Shown here: positions 18,923 through 27,583 of the stretch, one piece after another
Layout: every line of letters starts with the position of its first letter
Position numbering within the stretch: the first letter of the stretch is position 1
Source of the DNA: Nocardiopsis sp. TSRI0078
GTDB lineage: Bacteria > Actinomycetota > Actinomycetes > Streptosporangiales > Streptosporangiaceae
Assembly (NCBI RefSeq): GCF_001905145.1
Contig: NZ_LWLB01000006.1
Coordinates: 62,001-126,000 of the forward strand
DNA length: 64,000 bases
Direction of reading: 5' to 3'
Program-made: the position numbers and the translations under genes
The notes under the pieces: generated by a model
What the model was told of the DNA's origin: nothing
The model's input: the letters and a program-made list of their open reading frames with translations, nothing else
The model's database searches: none

Positions 18923-19708
18923 TCAGCGCCCCGCGGCGCCCTCCGCGGCCCGCGCCGAGCGCAGTGCCCGCGGGTAGAGGTAGGCCGCGCACGCCAGGGA
19001 GGCCAGGCCGAGCCCGATGACGCCGGTGCCGGCCAGGGACTCCTGGACGTACTGGTCGACGAACCTGGCGTCCCCGGCCCACAGGGCCATGCCGACCGCG
19101 CAGGACAGCAGGGGCAGGCCCACGCCGATCCACTTGTCCACGGCCGTCCACACCTGGCTGAGGAGGATCAGGGCCGCGCCGAGGACCCACAGGAACGACA
19201 GGTTCCACCACCAGGGCGCCGACGCGAGCAGCAGGACCAGGGCGGCGGCCTCGCCCGGGGCGTGGCGCGCCACCGCCGCCAGGCCGTGCAGGGGCCCCGG
19301 CCCGCGGTCCTCGCGAGCGGCCCGGTCCGCGCGGCGGCCCCTGATGTGCACGTCGGTCTGGCCGGGGCCCTCCAACAGGGACAGCAGGCCGCGGCTGGGG
19401 CCGCCCCGCCACGGCGGCGGCGGCCGGTCGGCGTGGCGGGGCCTGGGCGGGATCAGCTCGTCGTCCTCGATGTCGAGGTCGCGGCCGGCGACCTCACGCT
19501 CCACCAGGTCCTGGGGGGAGCCCAGGCCCCTGAGGATGCCCCGGACGGTGTCCTCGTCGTCCCTTCCCGCGGCGGCGCGGCGCGCGTTGATGCGCGAGCG
19601 CACACTCGTGAGGTAGGCGGTACGTTCCCTCGCGGTCATACGACCGTGCAGAACCAGGCCGACCTCGGACAGATAATCGAGTACCAATTGTTCCGAGCGC
19701 TGGGTCAT
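18923..19708 (-). CDS. HAAS-domain membrane protein
   Basis: A 261-residue protein. Residues 1-70 look like the HAAS/DUF1700 helical domain found in small sensing or sigma-factor-linked membrane proteins (LVLDYLSEVGLVLHGRMTAR, ending LRGLGSPQDLVEREVAG). After a charged linker come four or five membrane helices (WWWNLSFLWVLGAALILL and others). No PadR partner gene lies next to it, unlike many HAAS proteins. Start ATG 19708 is supported by GGGGG upstream. It is divergent from the WYL-like gene, and a leaderless promoter may lie between them. Function unknown. Confidence 0.7.
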   Translation of the reverse strand: MTQRSEQLVLDYLSEVGLVLHGRMTARERTAYLTSVRSRINARRAAAGRDDEDTVRGILRGLGSPQDLVEREVAGRDLDIEDDELIPPRPRHADRPPPPWRGGPSRGLLSLLEGPGQTDVHIRGRRADRAAREDRGPGPLHGLAAVARHAPGEAAALVLLLASAPWWWNLSFLWVLGAALILLSQVWTAVDKWIGVGLPLLSCAVGMALWAGDARFVDQYVQESLAGTGVIGLGLASLACAAYLYPRALRSARAAEGAAGR

Positions 19709-19873
19709 GCCCCCATATTGGCCTACGATGACCTGGCTTTTAAGACCCTCGCGAGAATTCCGGTCGCAGAATTGTCTTCGAATACGGTCTGCAACCGTGT
19801 GACGGGCGGCACTCCGGAAGAACGGAGCGGGCTCGCGGGGCCCCCGGGGCGGGAATCGCTTAGCGTTGACGTG

Positions 19874-22345
19874 ATGACCGACAACGCACAGTCCGACGAG
19901 CACGAACCAGGCACGGGGAGCAGCGGACCCCCCGCGCCGGGCCGTCCCCCCACGTTCACCTCCTGGCTGCGCGGCCGGTCGGACGCCGAACTCGCCGACC
20001 TGCTGCGTGCCCGTCCCGACCTGGCCCGGCCGGTGCCGGTCGACCTCGGCGCGCTCGCCTCCCGCGCGACCTCCCGCAACACCGTCCTGAGGGTCCTGGA
20101 GCGCCTGGACCGGTTCACCCTCCAGGTGCTGGAGTCGGTGGTCGCGCTCGGCGACGACCGGTTGTCCGAACCGGTGGGGGTGCCCACCGCCGACCTGGCC
20201 GGGGCGCTCGGGCTGGCGCCCGCACCCGAGCCGTCGGAGGACCCGCTCGTGCGCGCCCTGGACACCCTGATGGGTCTGGCGCTGATCTGGCCCGACCGGG
20301 GGCGGCTGCGCCCGGTGCAGGTGCTGCGCGACCTGCTCCCCCACCCCGCTCAGCTCGGCCCTCCCGCGCGCGTGCTGCTGGCGGCGCTGCCGCCCGGCGC
20401 CGCCAAGAGGCTGGCCGACGACCTCGCGCCCGACAGCACCGCGGGCACCCCCGTGGAGACGGTCGCCACGCTCCTGGCCGACCCCGCCCGGGTGGCGGCG
20501 CTGGTCGGCCAGGTGAGCGACGGACCGCAGGCCCGCAGGCTGCTGGACAGCATGGCCTGGGGGCCGCCCCACGGAACCGTCTCCGGCGCCCGCCGCGAGG
20601 TCACCCTGGCCACCGCCTCCTCACCGGTCGACGCGCTCATCGCCCGCGCCCTGCTGCTGCCGAGCGGGGACGACACCCTCACGCTGCCGCGCGAGGTGGG
20701 GGTGTACCTGCGCTCGGGGCTGCTGTTCCGGGAGGTCACCACCGCCCCGCCGACGTTCGCGGGCACCGAGAACCCCGCCGACGCCGTCACCCGGGCGGCC
20801 GCCGGGCAGGCGTTCACGGTGCTGCGCGCGGTGGAGGAACTGCTGGAGCACTGGTCCCAGGAGCCGGCCGCGGTGCTGCGCAACGGCGGGCTGGGCGTGC
20901 GCGACCTGCGCCGCGCGGCCCGGGTGATGGACACCGACGAGCCCACCGCCGCCCTGTTCGTGGAGGTCGCCCACGCCGCCGGGCTGCTCGCGGCGGACGA
21001 CCGGGTCGAGGGCGAGTGGCTGCCCACCCGCGAGTACGACCTGTGGCGGGAGCGACCGCCCGAGCACCGGTGGCTGCGCCTGGCGTCGGCGTGGCTGGAG
21101 TCGGAACGGGTGGCGACGCTGACCGGTTCGCGCGACTCGGGCGGCCGGGTGCGCAACCTGCTCGGTCCGGGCCTGGTGCGGCCCGCGGCCCCGCAGGCCC
21201 GCCGCGACCTGCTCGGGGAGCTGGGCACCGCGGAGCCCGGGTTCGCGCCGCTGCCGGACTCGCTGTCCGCCCGCCTGGCCTGGCGCCGTCCGCGCCGCCA
21301 GTCGCCGGTCCACGCCGAGCTGGTGCGGGCCGCCTCGACCGAGGCCGCCGCGCTCGGGCTGACGGGGCGGGGGGCGCTGGCCGACCACGTCCGGCCGCTG
21401 CTGGAGGGCGACGAGGACGCCGCTGCCCGGATCCTGGCCAAGGAGCTGCCCAGGCCGCTGGACTACGTGCTGGTCCAGGGCGACCTGACCGCGGTCGCGC
21501 CGGGGCCGCTGGTGCCCGACCTGGCCCGGGAGCTGGCCCTGGTCGCCGACGTGGAGTCCACCGGCGGGGCCACCGTGTACCGGTTCACCGAGGAGTCGGT
21601 GCGCCGGGCCCTGGACGCCGGACGCGGCGCCGACGACGTCACCGCCATGCTCGAACGCCACTCGCGTACCCCGCTCCCCCAGGCGCTGCTGTACCTGGTG
21701 TCGGACGTGGGACGGCGGCACGGGCGGCTGCGCGCGGGTACGGCGTCGAGCTACCTGCGGTGCGACGAGCCCGCGCTGCTGGACGAGCTGGTCAGCGACC
21801 GCCGGGCCGAGGAGCTGGGGCTGCTGCGGCTCGCCCCGACCGTGGTGGCGAGCCGGTCGACCCGGCCGGCGCTGGTGGAGCGGCTGCGGCAGCTGGGGTA
21901 CCACCCGGTGCCCGAGGGCGGGGACGGGTCGATGCGCCTGGGCCGCCCCGAGGTGCGGCGCGCCGACGCGGCGGACGTCCCGCCCGCGCCGGGCGAGGGG
22001 GGCTCCCCCCGGGAGCTGGCGGAGGCGGCGGTGCGCGCCCTGCGGGCCGGGGACGAGGCGGCCACGGCGGCGCGCAGGCCGGTCGCGCTGCCCGAGGACG
22101 GCCCGCCGGGTTCGCGGTCGGCGGCGGTGCTGGAGGTACTCGCGCGAGCGGCCCGCGAGGGGCGCAGGGTGTGGATCGGCTACACCGACACCGACGGGCG
22201 CCAGGTGAGCCGGATCGTGGAGCCCTCGGGCGTGGACGGCGGCTTCCTGACCGCCTACGACGCCACGCGCGCGGCGGTGCACCGGTTCGCGGTGCACCGG
22301 GTGACGGCCGTGGCCGAGCTGGAGCAGGAGTCCGGGGGGAGGTAG
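19874..22345 (+). CDS. Helicase-associated (XPB/Ssl2-like) protein with WYL-like end
   Basis: An 823-residue protein. The body matches the actinobacterial helicase C-terminal XPB/Ssl2-like family: FTSWLRGRSDAELADLLRAR at the start and DYVLVQGDLTAVAPGPLVPD near residue 540. The last 70 residues resemble a WYL ligand-binding module (RRVWIGYTDTDGRQVSRIVE). No ATPase motifs are present. It is usually encoded near an XPB helicase, as here (25 kb), so a joint role in DNA repair is inferred. TAGCGT before the ATG points to a leaderless mRNA. Confidence 0.85.
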   Translation: MTDNAQSDEHEPGTGSSGPPAPGRPPTFTSWLRGRSDAELADLLRARPDLARPVPVDLGALASRATSRNTVLRVLERLDRFTLQVLESVVALGDDRLSEPVGVPTADLAGALGLAPAPEPSEDPLVRALDTLMGLALIWPDRGRLRPVQVLRDLLPHPAQLGPPARVLLAALPPGAAKRLADDLAPDSTAGTPVETVATLLADPARVAALVGQVSDGPQARRLLDSMAWGPPHGTVSGARREVTLATASSPVDALIARALLLPSGDDTLTLPREVGVYLRSGLLFREVTTAPPTFAGTENPADAVTRAAAGQAFTVLRAVEELLEHWSQEPAAVLRNGGLGVRDLRRAARVMDTDEPTAALFVEVAHAAGLLAADDRVEGEWLPTREYDLWRERPPEHRWLRLASAWLESERVATLTGSRDSGGRVRNLLGPGLVRPAAPQARRDLLGELGTAEPGFAPLPDSLSARLAWRRPRRQSPVHAELVRAASTEAAALGLTGRGALADHVRPLLEGDEDAAARILAKELPRPLDYVLVQGDLTAVAPGPLVPDLARELALVADVESTGGATVYRFTEESVRRALDAGRGADDVTAMLERHSRTPLPQALLYLVSDVGRRHGRLRAGTASSYLRCDEPALLDELVSDRRAEELGLLRLAPTVVASRSTRPALVERLRQLGYHPVPEGGDGSMRLGRPEVRRADAADVPPAPGEGGSPRELAEAAVRALRAGDEAATAARRPVALPEDGPPGSRSAAVLEVLARAAREGRRVWIGYTDTDGRQVSRIVEPSGVDGGFLTAYDATRAAVHRFAVHRVTAVAELEQESGGR

Positions 22346-22466
22346 GGGCCTCCTCGGGGATCCCGGCCCGGTACCGCCGGCCGGCCCGGGTCGCGAAGGC
22401 TCCGGAGGGGGCCGGCGGGTTAGGCTGAGGGCGAGTTGGTCGCCCACCGACAGCGAGAGAACCCCC

Positions 22467-22892
22467 ATGAGCAACGCATCGCTGCCCCCCGGGGCATCGT
22501 CCCCCCGTGAGCACGGACGCGACGACGGCCGCGGGCGCGGGAGGACCCGGGATCCCGAGCGCGATCGCGACGGGGACCGCGGGGACGACCGCGGGGAACG
22601 CCAGGTGGCGGGCGGGTCCAGCAGCTCCACGATGGCCCTGATCCTGCACGCCCTGACCTTCGTGTGCTGTGCGAACTGGCTGTTCGGCATCGCCGGGATC
22701 GTGTTCGCGGTACGCGCCGCGCACGCACGCGACCGGGGGCGTCCGGACCAGGCCGAGACCCTCACCCGCTACTCCTGGTACTGCCTGGGCGCGGCCGGTG
22801 TGATGCTCTTCGTGATGCTGGTGCTGACGTTCGTGCTGTTCACCCAGGCGGGATCGTGGATCCAGGGGATCGTCCCGGTCATCAACTACTGA
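22467..22892 (+). CDS. Two-helix membrane protein, dispanin-like (1 of 3)
   Basis: A 141-residue protein. The first 50 residues are a charged Arg/Asp/Gly region (many RD pairs), predicted to be disordered. Then come two membrane helices (ALILHALTFVCCANWLFGI and CLGAAGVMLFVMLVLTFVL) separated by a basic loop, the layout of the CD225/dispanin group (DUF4190-like). It is the first of three adjacent genes with the same layout, lying between the WYL-like and XPB genes on the same strand. Function unknown. Confidence 0.65.
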   Translation: MSNASLPPGASSPREHGRDDGRGRGRTRDPERDRDGDRGDDRGERQVAGGSSSSTMALILHALTFVCCANWLFGIAGIVFAVRAAHARDRGRPDQAETLTRYSWYCLGAAGVMLFVMLVLTFVLFTQAGSWIQGIVPVINY

Positions 22893-23000
22893 CCGGGTTT
22901 GGCGGCCCGGGCCGACGGGCACCGCGTCTGAGCGGACGCGGGTAACGGACAAGGGCGTCGTGCGCTGGTGCGCGACGGCGGGGAGGCGGCACGAGCGGTG

Positions 23001-23501
23001 ATGAGAGGCAGGGGCGACCCGAGGAGCTTCTGGGAGAGGACGGCTCCCTCTCCCGGCCCGGCGCCGTCCAGGGGCGGGCCGCCGCCGGCTCCGCGGGAGT
23101 CCCCGGGACCGCCGGCGCCCTGGGGGCGGCCGGGAGCACCGGAGCGCCCCGGACCGGCGACGCCTCCCCGCACCGGCCCCGTGTATCCTCCGGAGGCACC
23201 CCCGCCGTCCGCTCCCCCCGCGCGGGTGGGCGGCGCCGTGGCGGCGCTGGTGGTGGCGGTCCTGACCGTGGCGGGGCCGGCCCTGATGGTCTACCTGGAC
23301 TTCTGGTTCTTCCTGCTGGTGGTGAACGTTCCGGGGATCGGCTTCGGAATCGCGACGCTGAGGAAGCTTCCCGACCCGGTCGAGGTGGAGCGGTACATCC
23401 GTTACACCTGGGCGTGCACCTTCGCCTACGCCATCCTGTTCGTACTGTTCACGATCCCGGTCGTGGTCCTGTTCATGATGATGCTCCTCCTGACCTCCTG
23501 A
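23001..23501 (+). CDS. Two-helix membrane protein, dispanin-like (2 of 3)
   Basis: A 166-residue protein. The N-terminal half is Pro/Gly-rich (many APPP and PGPP runs), then two hydrophobic stretches (VAALVVAVLTVAGPALMVYL to VNVPGIGFGIATL, and FAYAILFVLFTIPVVVLFMM) flank a KLPDPVEVERYIRYTW loop. It has the same plan as the genes on either side. ATG at 23001 is given; GTG at 22998 is an equal choice, with GGGAGG about ten bases upstream. Function unknown; scaffold or cell-envelope roles are guesses. Confidence 0.6.
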   Translation: MRGRGDPRSFWERTAPSPGPAPSRGGPPPAPRESPGPPAPWGRPGAPERPGPATPPRTGPVYPPEAPPPSAPPARVGGAVAALVVAVLTVAGPALMVYLDFWFFLLVVNVPGIGFGIATLRKLPDPVEVERYIRYTWACTFAYAILFVLFTIPVVVLFMMMLLLTS

Positions 23502-23550
23502 CCAGACCCTCTCCCCGGTGCTCCGGCACCCCGGACACGAAGACACGACA

Positions 23551-24051
23551 TTGAGCGAGAACCGGCCGCCCTGGCCCCCTCACGGCGGCTCCCCCCACCA
23601 CGGCCACGACCAGTACGGCGCCTACGACCAGTACGGCGCCCCCGGCTCCCACAAGGACTCGACCGGCGGATACAGCGGCTACGGCGGTCACGGCGCTCCG
23701 GCCGGCTGGCCCCCGCCGCCCGGCGGCGCCCCCGTGCCCCCGCCCGGGCCCGGTTACGGCACGGGGCCGTATCACCTCCCCCATCCGGGCTTCCCCCACC
23801 AGGCGGAGCCGCAGAACCTGGCCAGCCCGATCCTGGCCCTGTGCCTGTCCGTCCTCATGGTGGTGACGTGCTGCGGCGCCCTGGGGATCGTCGGGACCGT
23901 CTTCTCCGCGCTGGCGCTCTCGGAGAGGACGAACCCGGAGAAGTTCCGGCGCCACACCCGCAACGCCTGGATCGCCAACGGCGTCGTCCTGGGCCTGGTA
24001 CTCGTCCTCGTCGGATCCCTCGTGGTCTCCGAGGTCACCGCCGGGACCTGA
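23551..24051 (+). CDS. Two-helix membrane protein, dispanin-like (3 of 3)
   Basis: A 166-residue protein with a long His/Gly/Tyr/Pro-rich N-terminus (HDQYGAYDQYGAPG repeats, then PPPPGGAPVPPPGP) and two helices (ILALCLSVLMVVTCCGALGI and NGVVLGLVLVLVGSLVV) around the loop SERTNPEKFRRHTRNAW, which looks most like the CD225 signature among the three. The start is uncertain: TTG at 23551 begins a protein-like frame, but no strong ribosome site is present. Function unknown. Confidence 0.6.
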   Translation: MSENRPPWPPHGGSPHHGHDQYGAYDQYGAPGSHKDSTGGYSGYGGHGAPAGWPPPPGGAPVPPPGPGYGTGPYHLPHPGFPHQAEPQNLASPILALCLSVLMVVTCCGALGIVGTVFSALALSERTNPEKFRRHTRNAWIANGVVLGLVLVLVGSLVVSEVTAGT

Positions 24052-24173
24052 GCAGGCCGCCCCCGCGGCCCGTGGCGGCGGCGTCCGTCTGAGACCACGG
24101 TTTCGCGGGCATGATCAGGAGCCCGGATGCGTTGCACCTGGGGTCGCCCCTCCCCGTGAGATTGAAGGTCCGT

Positions 24174-25820
24174 GTGTCCTGCCTGATCGTCCAGTCCGAC
24201 AAGACGCTCCTGCTCGAGGTCGACCACGAGCTCGCCGGCGAGTGCCGCCGGGCCATCGCCCCCTTCGCCGAGCTGGAGCGCGCCCCCGAACACGTGCACA
24301 CCTACCGGATCACCCCGCTCGCGCTGTGGAACTCCCGGGCCGCGGGGCACGACGCGGAGCAGGTCGTGGACGCGCTGATCCGGTTCTCCAAGTTCCCGGT
24401 GCCGCACTCGCTGCTGGTGGACATCGCCGAGACGATGGACCGCTACGGCCGGCTCCGGATCGTCGGCGACCCGGTGCACGGGCTGGTCCTGGAGTCCTCG
24501 GACCGGGCCGTGCTGGAGGAGGTCGTCCGCGCCCGGAAGCTCAGGGGGATGCTGGGCGAGCGACTGGGCGAGGACTCGGTCGCCGTGCACCCGAGCGAGC
24601 GCGGCAACCTCAAGCAGGCGCTGCTGAAGATCGGCTGGCCCGCCGAGGACCTGGCCGGGTACGTGGACGGCGAGGCGCACCGGATCGACCTGGACCAGGA
24701 CGGCTGGGAGCTGCGCGGCTACCAGAAGGAGGCCGCCGAGAGCTTCCACGCGGGCGGCTCCGGCGTGGTGGTGCTGCCGTGCGGCGCGGGCAAGACCATC
24801 GTCGGCGCGGCGGCGATGGCCATGACCGGCGCGACCACGCTCATCCTGGTGACCAACACCGTGTCGGTGCACCAGTGGAGGACGGAGCTGCTGCGGCGCA
24901 CCTCGCTGACGGAGGACGAGATCGGCGAGTACTCGGGCACCCGCAAGGAGATCCGCCCGGTCACGATCGCCACCTACCAGGTGATGGCGGCCAAGCGTAA
25001 GGGCGCGTACACGCACCTGGAGCTGTTCGACGCCCGCGACTGGGGGCTCGTGGTCTACGACGAGGTGCACCTGCTGCCCGCACCGATCTTCCGGATGACC
25101 GCCGACCTCCAGGCGCGTCGCCGCCTGGGGCTGACCGCGACCCTGGTGCGCGAGGACGGCCGCGAGGGCGACGTGTTCTCCCTGATCGGCCCCAAGCGCT
25201 ACGACGCCCCGTGGAAGGACATGGAGAACCAGGGGTGGATCGCCCCGGCGGACTGCGTGGAGGTCCGGGTGGACCTGTCGCAGTCCGAGCGGCTGGCGTA
25301 CGCGACCGCCGAGCCGGAGGACCGCTACCGGTTCTGCGCCTCCTCCGAGACCAAGACCTCCGTGGTCCGGGAGATCGTGGAGCGCCACCCCGAGGAGCAG
25401 GTGCTGGTGATCGGCTCCTACATCGACCAGCTGGACGAGCTGGGCGAGTCACTGGGCGCGCCGGTGATCAAGGGCGAGACGCGCAACAAGGAGCGCGAGC
25501 GGCTCTTCGACGCCTTCCGCTCCGGGGAGCTGCGGACGCTGGTGGTCTCCAAGGTCGCGAACTTCTCCATCGACCTGCCCGAGGCCGGTGTCGCGGTGCA
25601 GGTGTCGGGCTCCTTCGGCTCCCGCCAGGAGGAGGCCCAGCGGCTGGGCCGGGTGCTGCGCCCCAAGTCCGACGGACGCGCGGCCCGCTTCTACGCCGTG
25701 GTGGCCCGCGACACCCTCGACCAGGACTACGCCGCGCACCGGCAGCGGTTCCTGGCCGAGCAGGGTTACGCCTACAGGATCACCGACGCCACCGACCTGC
25801 TCTCGGGCGAGGAGATCTGA
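24174..25820 (+). CDS. XPB/Ssl2-type DNA helicase
   Basis: A 548-residue superfamily 2 helicase of the XPB type, thought to unwind DNA in repair or recombination. Motifs: Walker A LPCGAGKTIV (Q-motif RGYQKEAA before it), DEVH box in VVYDEVHLLP, GLTATLVRED (motif III-like), SFGSRQEEAQRLGRVLRPK (motif VI). The N-terminal LIVQSDKTLLLEVDH and ERAPEHVHTYRITPLALWN match mycobacterial XPB. GTG at 24174 has GAAGG five bases upstream and gives the usual length; an ATG at 24111 would add an unrelated tail. Confidence 0.9.
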   Translation: MSCLIVQSDKTLLLEVDHELAGECRRAIAPFAELERAPEHVHTYRITPLALWNSRAAGHDAEQVVDALIRFSKFPVPHSLLVDIAETMDRYGRLRIVGDPVHGLVLESSDRAVLEEVVRARKLRGMLGERLGEDSVAVHPSERGNLKQALLKIGWPAEDLAGYVDGEAHRIDLDQDGWELRGYQKEAAESFHAGGSGVVVLPCGAGKTIVGAAAMAMTGATTLILVTNTVSVHQWRTELLRRTSLTEDEIGEYSGTRKEIRPVTIATYQVMAAKRKGAYTHLELFDARDWGLVVYDEVHLLPAPIFRMTADLQARRRLGLTATLVREDGREGDVFSLIGPKRYDAPWKDMENQGWIAPADCVEVRVDLSQSERLAYATAEPEDRYRFCASSETKTSVVREIVERHPEEQVLVIGSYIDQLDELGESLGAPVIKGETRNKERERLFDAFRSGELRTLVVSKVANFSIDLPEAGVAVQVSGSFGSRQEEAQRLGRVLRPKSDGRAARFYAVVARDTLDQDYAAHRQRFLAEQGYAYRITDATDLLSGEEI

Positions 25821-25929
25821 CCGGGCCCGGGCCCTCGACGGCGCGGGGGTGGCGTCCGCCCTCCCCCGGTGGCCGCCTCCGCCCTCGGCGGGGGACGGGG
25901 CCGCGTCGGGGCGCCGGCCGTCCCTGCCG

Positions 25930-26166
25930 TCAGACGGAGGGCAGGACGCCCATGACGTAGGTGCCCGCCGCGATCATCCAGGCCACCAGGGAGTAACTGA
26001 GGGTGCGGGTGCGCAGGAGCCGGTCCCCCCGGACGGAGGGCGCGGCGAAGGCGGCCACCAGGAGCGCCAGGCCGAGCAGCGCGGGGATGGCGGAGGCCAA
26101 CGCGAAGAGCTGGGTCTGGGCGGCGCACGCGGTGTAGCCGGAAGTGCCGGGATCACCACAGAACAC
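25930..26166 (-). CDS. Small two-to-three-helix membrane protein
   Basis: A 78-residue protein starting at GTG 26166, with GGGGGA just upstream. It has hydrophobic stretches LFALASAIPALLGLALLVAA and SYSLVAWMIAAGTYVMGVL and two cysteines near the N-terminus (FCGDPGTSGYTACAAQ). Longer frames upstream are not protein-like. No family recognised. It ends 110 bp after the convergent XPB gene. Confidence 0.55.
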   Translation of the reverse strand: MFCGDPGTSGYTACAAQTQLFALASAIPALLGLALLVAAFAAPSVRGDRLLRTRTLSYSLVAWMIAAGTYVMGVLPSV

Positions 26167-26449
26167 GTCGTCCCCCGATCGATCGTTCGGTGCGGGCGGT
26201 ACTCCCTGACCGTACCGTTTCGGAAGAGGCGGACCGCCAACGACACCGGCCGAATCCCGGCTTCGCCGCGGCTCCGGGAACGGTCCGCCCCGTCCCCGGC
26301 CGGGTCGGCGACCGGAGGACCCGTGCTCCGCTGCCCTCTCCAATAGAACCGGATTCGGTTTTCTGTGACGCACACCTCCCCCGCCCTTTACACAGAGCCC
26401 TTCCGTGTCCAATCATGAGGGCACGACAGCGTCCCCAGGAGGTCCTCCC

Positions 26450-27490
26450 ATGCCCGACGCCCCCGCCCCCGGGTCCCCCGCCCCCGACGGTGCCGACGCC
26501 CCGGCCCCCGGCCTCCCCGAACCGGCCGCCGCCGATCAGCGCACCGGCTTCCACTCCCTCCGCAAGGGCGGCCTGAACTGGGAGTCCCTGCCGCTCAGGC
26601 TCTTCAACAAGGGCAACGCCAGGTTCTGGGACCCCGCGGACATCGATCTGAGCCAGGACGCCGAGGACTGGGAGAAGCTGGGCGAGGGGGCCCGCACGCG
26701 CATCCTGCGGCTGTGCGCGTTCTTCGTGGCGGGCGAGGAGGCGGTCACCGAGGACATCCAGCCCTTCATCCGGGCCATGGCCGCGGAGGGGCGGCTGGGC
26801 GACGAGATGTACCTGACCCAGTTCGCGTTCGAGGAGGCCAAGCACGTCCAGGCCTTCCGGCTGTGGCTGGACGCGATCGGGGTCCACGACGACCTGCACG
26901 AGCACGTCGACGCCAACCCGGGCTACCGCAAGCTGTTCTACGAGGAGCTGCCCGGGTCGCTGGAGAGGCTGCTGGAGGACCCGGGCCCCCGCAACCAGGT
27001 GCGCGCCTCGGTGACCTACAACCACGTCATCGAGGGGTCTTTGGCACTGACCGGCTACTACGCCTGGAACCACGTGTGCACGGTGCGGGACGTCTTCCCC
27101 GGCATGCGTCAGATCGTGCGGCGGATCGGCGACGACGAGCGGCGCCACATGGCGTGGGGGACCTTCACCTGCCGGCGCCACGTCGCGGCCGACGACGCCA
27201 ACTGGGACGTGGTGCGCGAGCGCCTGGACGAGCTGCTGCCGCACGTGATGTCCACGGTCGAGCGCGGCGAGGAGCCGTCGCAGGACCCCGACACGCAGCG
27301 CTACGAACTGCCGCCCGGGGAGCTGGTCAGGTACGCGGGCGACCGGGCGCTGCGGCGCCTGGGCGCGATCGAGTCCGCGCGCGGGGTGTCCGTGTCCCGG
27401 ATCGACCTGGACGCCGCCCCCGAGGACCTGGAGGAGCGGTTCGGCGAGGAGGACCGGGAGGCCATGCGCCGGGCGCTCGCCCGGGGCTGA
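26450..27490 (+). CDS. R2-like ligand-binding oxidase
   Basis: A 346-residue ferritin-like protein related to ribonucleotide reductase R2. Metal ligands are visible in FFVAGEEAVTEDIQ, FEEAKHVQAF, NHVIEGSLAL and DDERRHMAWG. The valine in AGEEAV and the tyrosine in SVTYNHV are at the places where R2lox proteins form a Tyr-Val ether cross-link around a Mn/Fe centre. It should bind a long-chain fatty acid-like ligand and oxidise an unknown substrate. ATG 26450 has AGGAGG seven bases ahead. An N-terminal Pro/Ala region of 25 residues is variable. Confidence 0.88.
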   Translation: MPDAPAPGSPAPDGADAPAPGLPEPAAADQRTGFHSLRKGGLNWESLPLRLFNKGNARFWDPADIDLSQDAEDWEKLGEGARTRILRLCAFFVAGEEAVTEDIQPFIRAMAAEGRLGDEMYLTQFAFEEAKHVQAFRLWLDAIGVHDDLHEHVDANPGYRKLFYEELPGSLERLLEDPGPRNQVRASVTYNHVIEGSLALTGYYAWNHVCTVRDVFPGMRQIVRRIGDDERRHMAWGTFTCRRHVAADDANWDVVRERLDELLPHVMSTVERGEEPSQDPDTQRYELPPGELVRYAGDRALRRLGAIESARGVSVSRIDLDAAPEDLEERFGEEDREAMRRALARG

Positions 27491-27583
27491 CGGCCGAGGC
27501 CGGGGGCGGACCAGCGGACCGGAGGCGGCGGGCGGGAGCCGGTGGGACGGGACCGTCGGCCCCGGCGAGCGCCCGGTGCCCCC

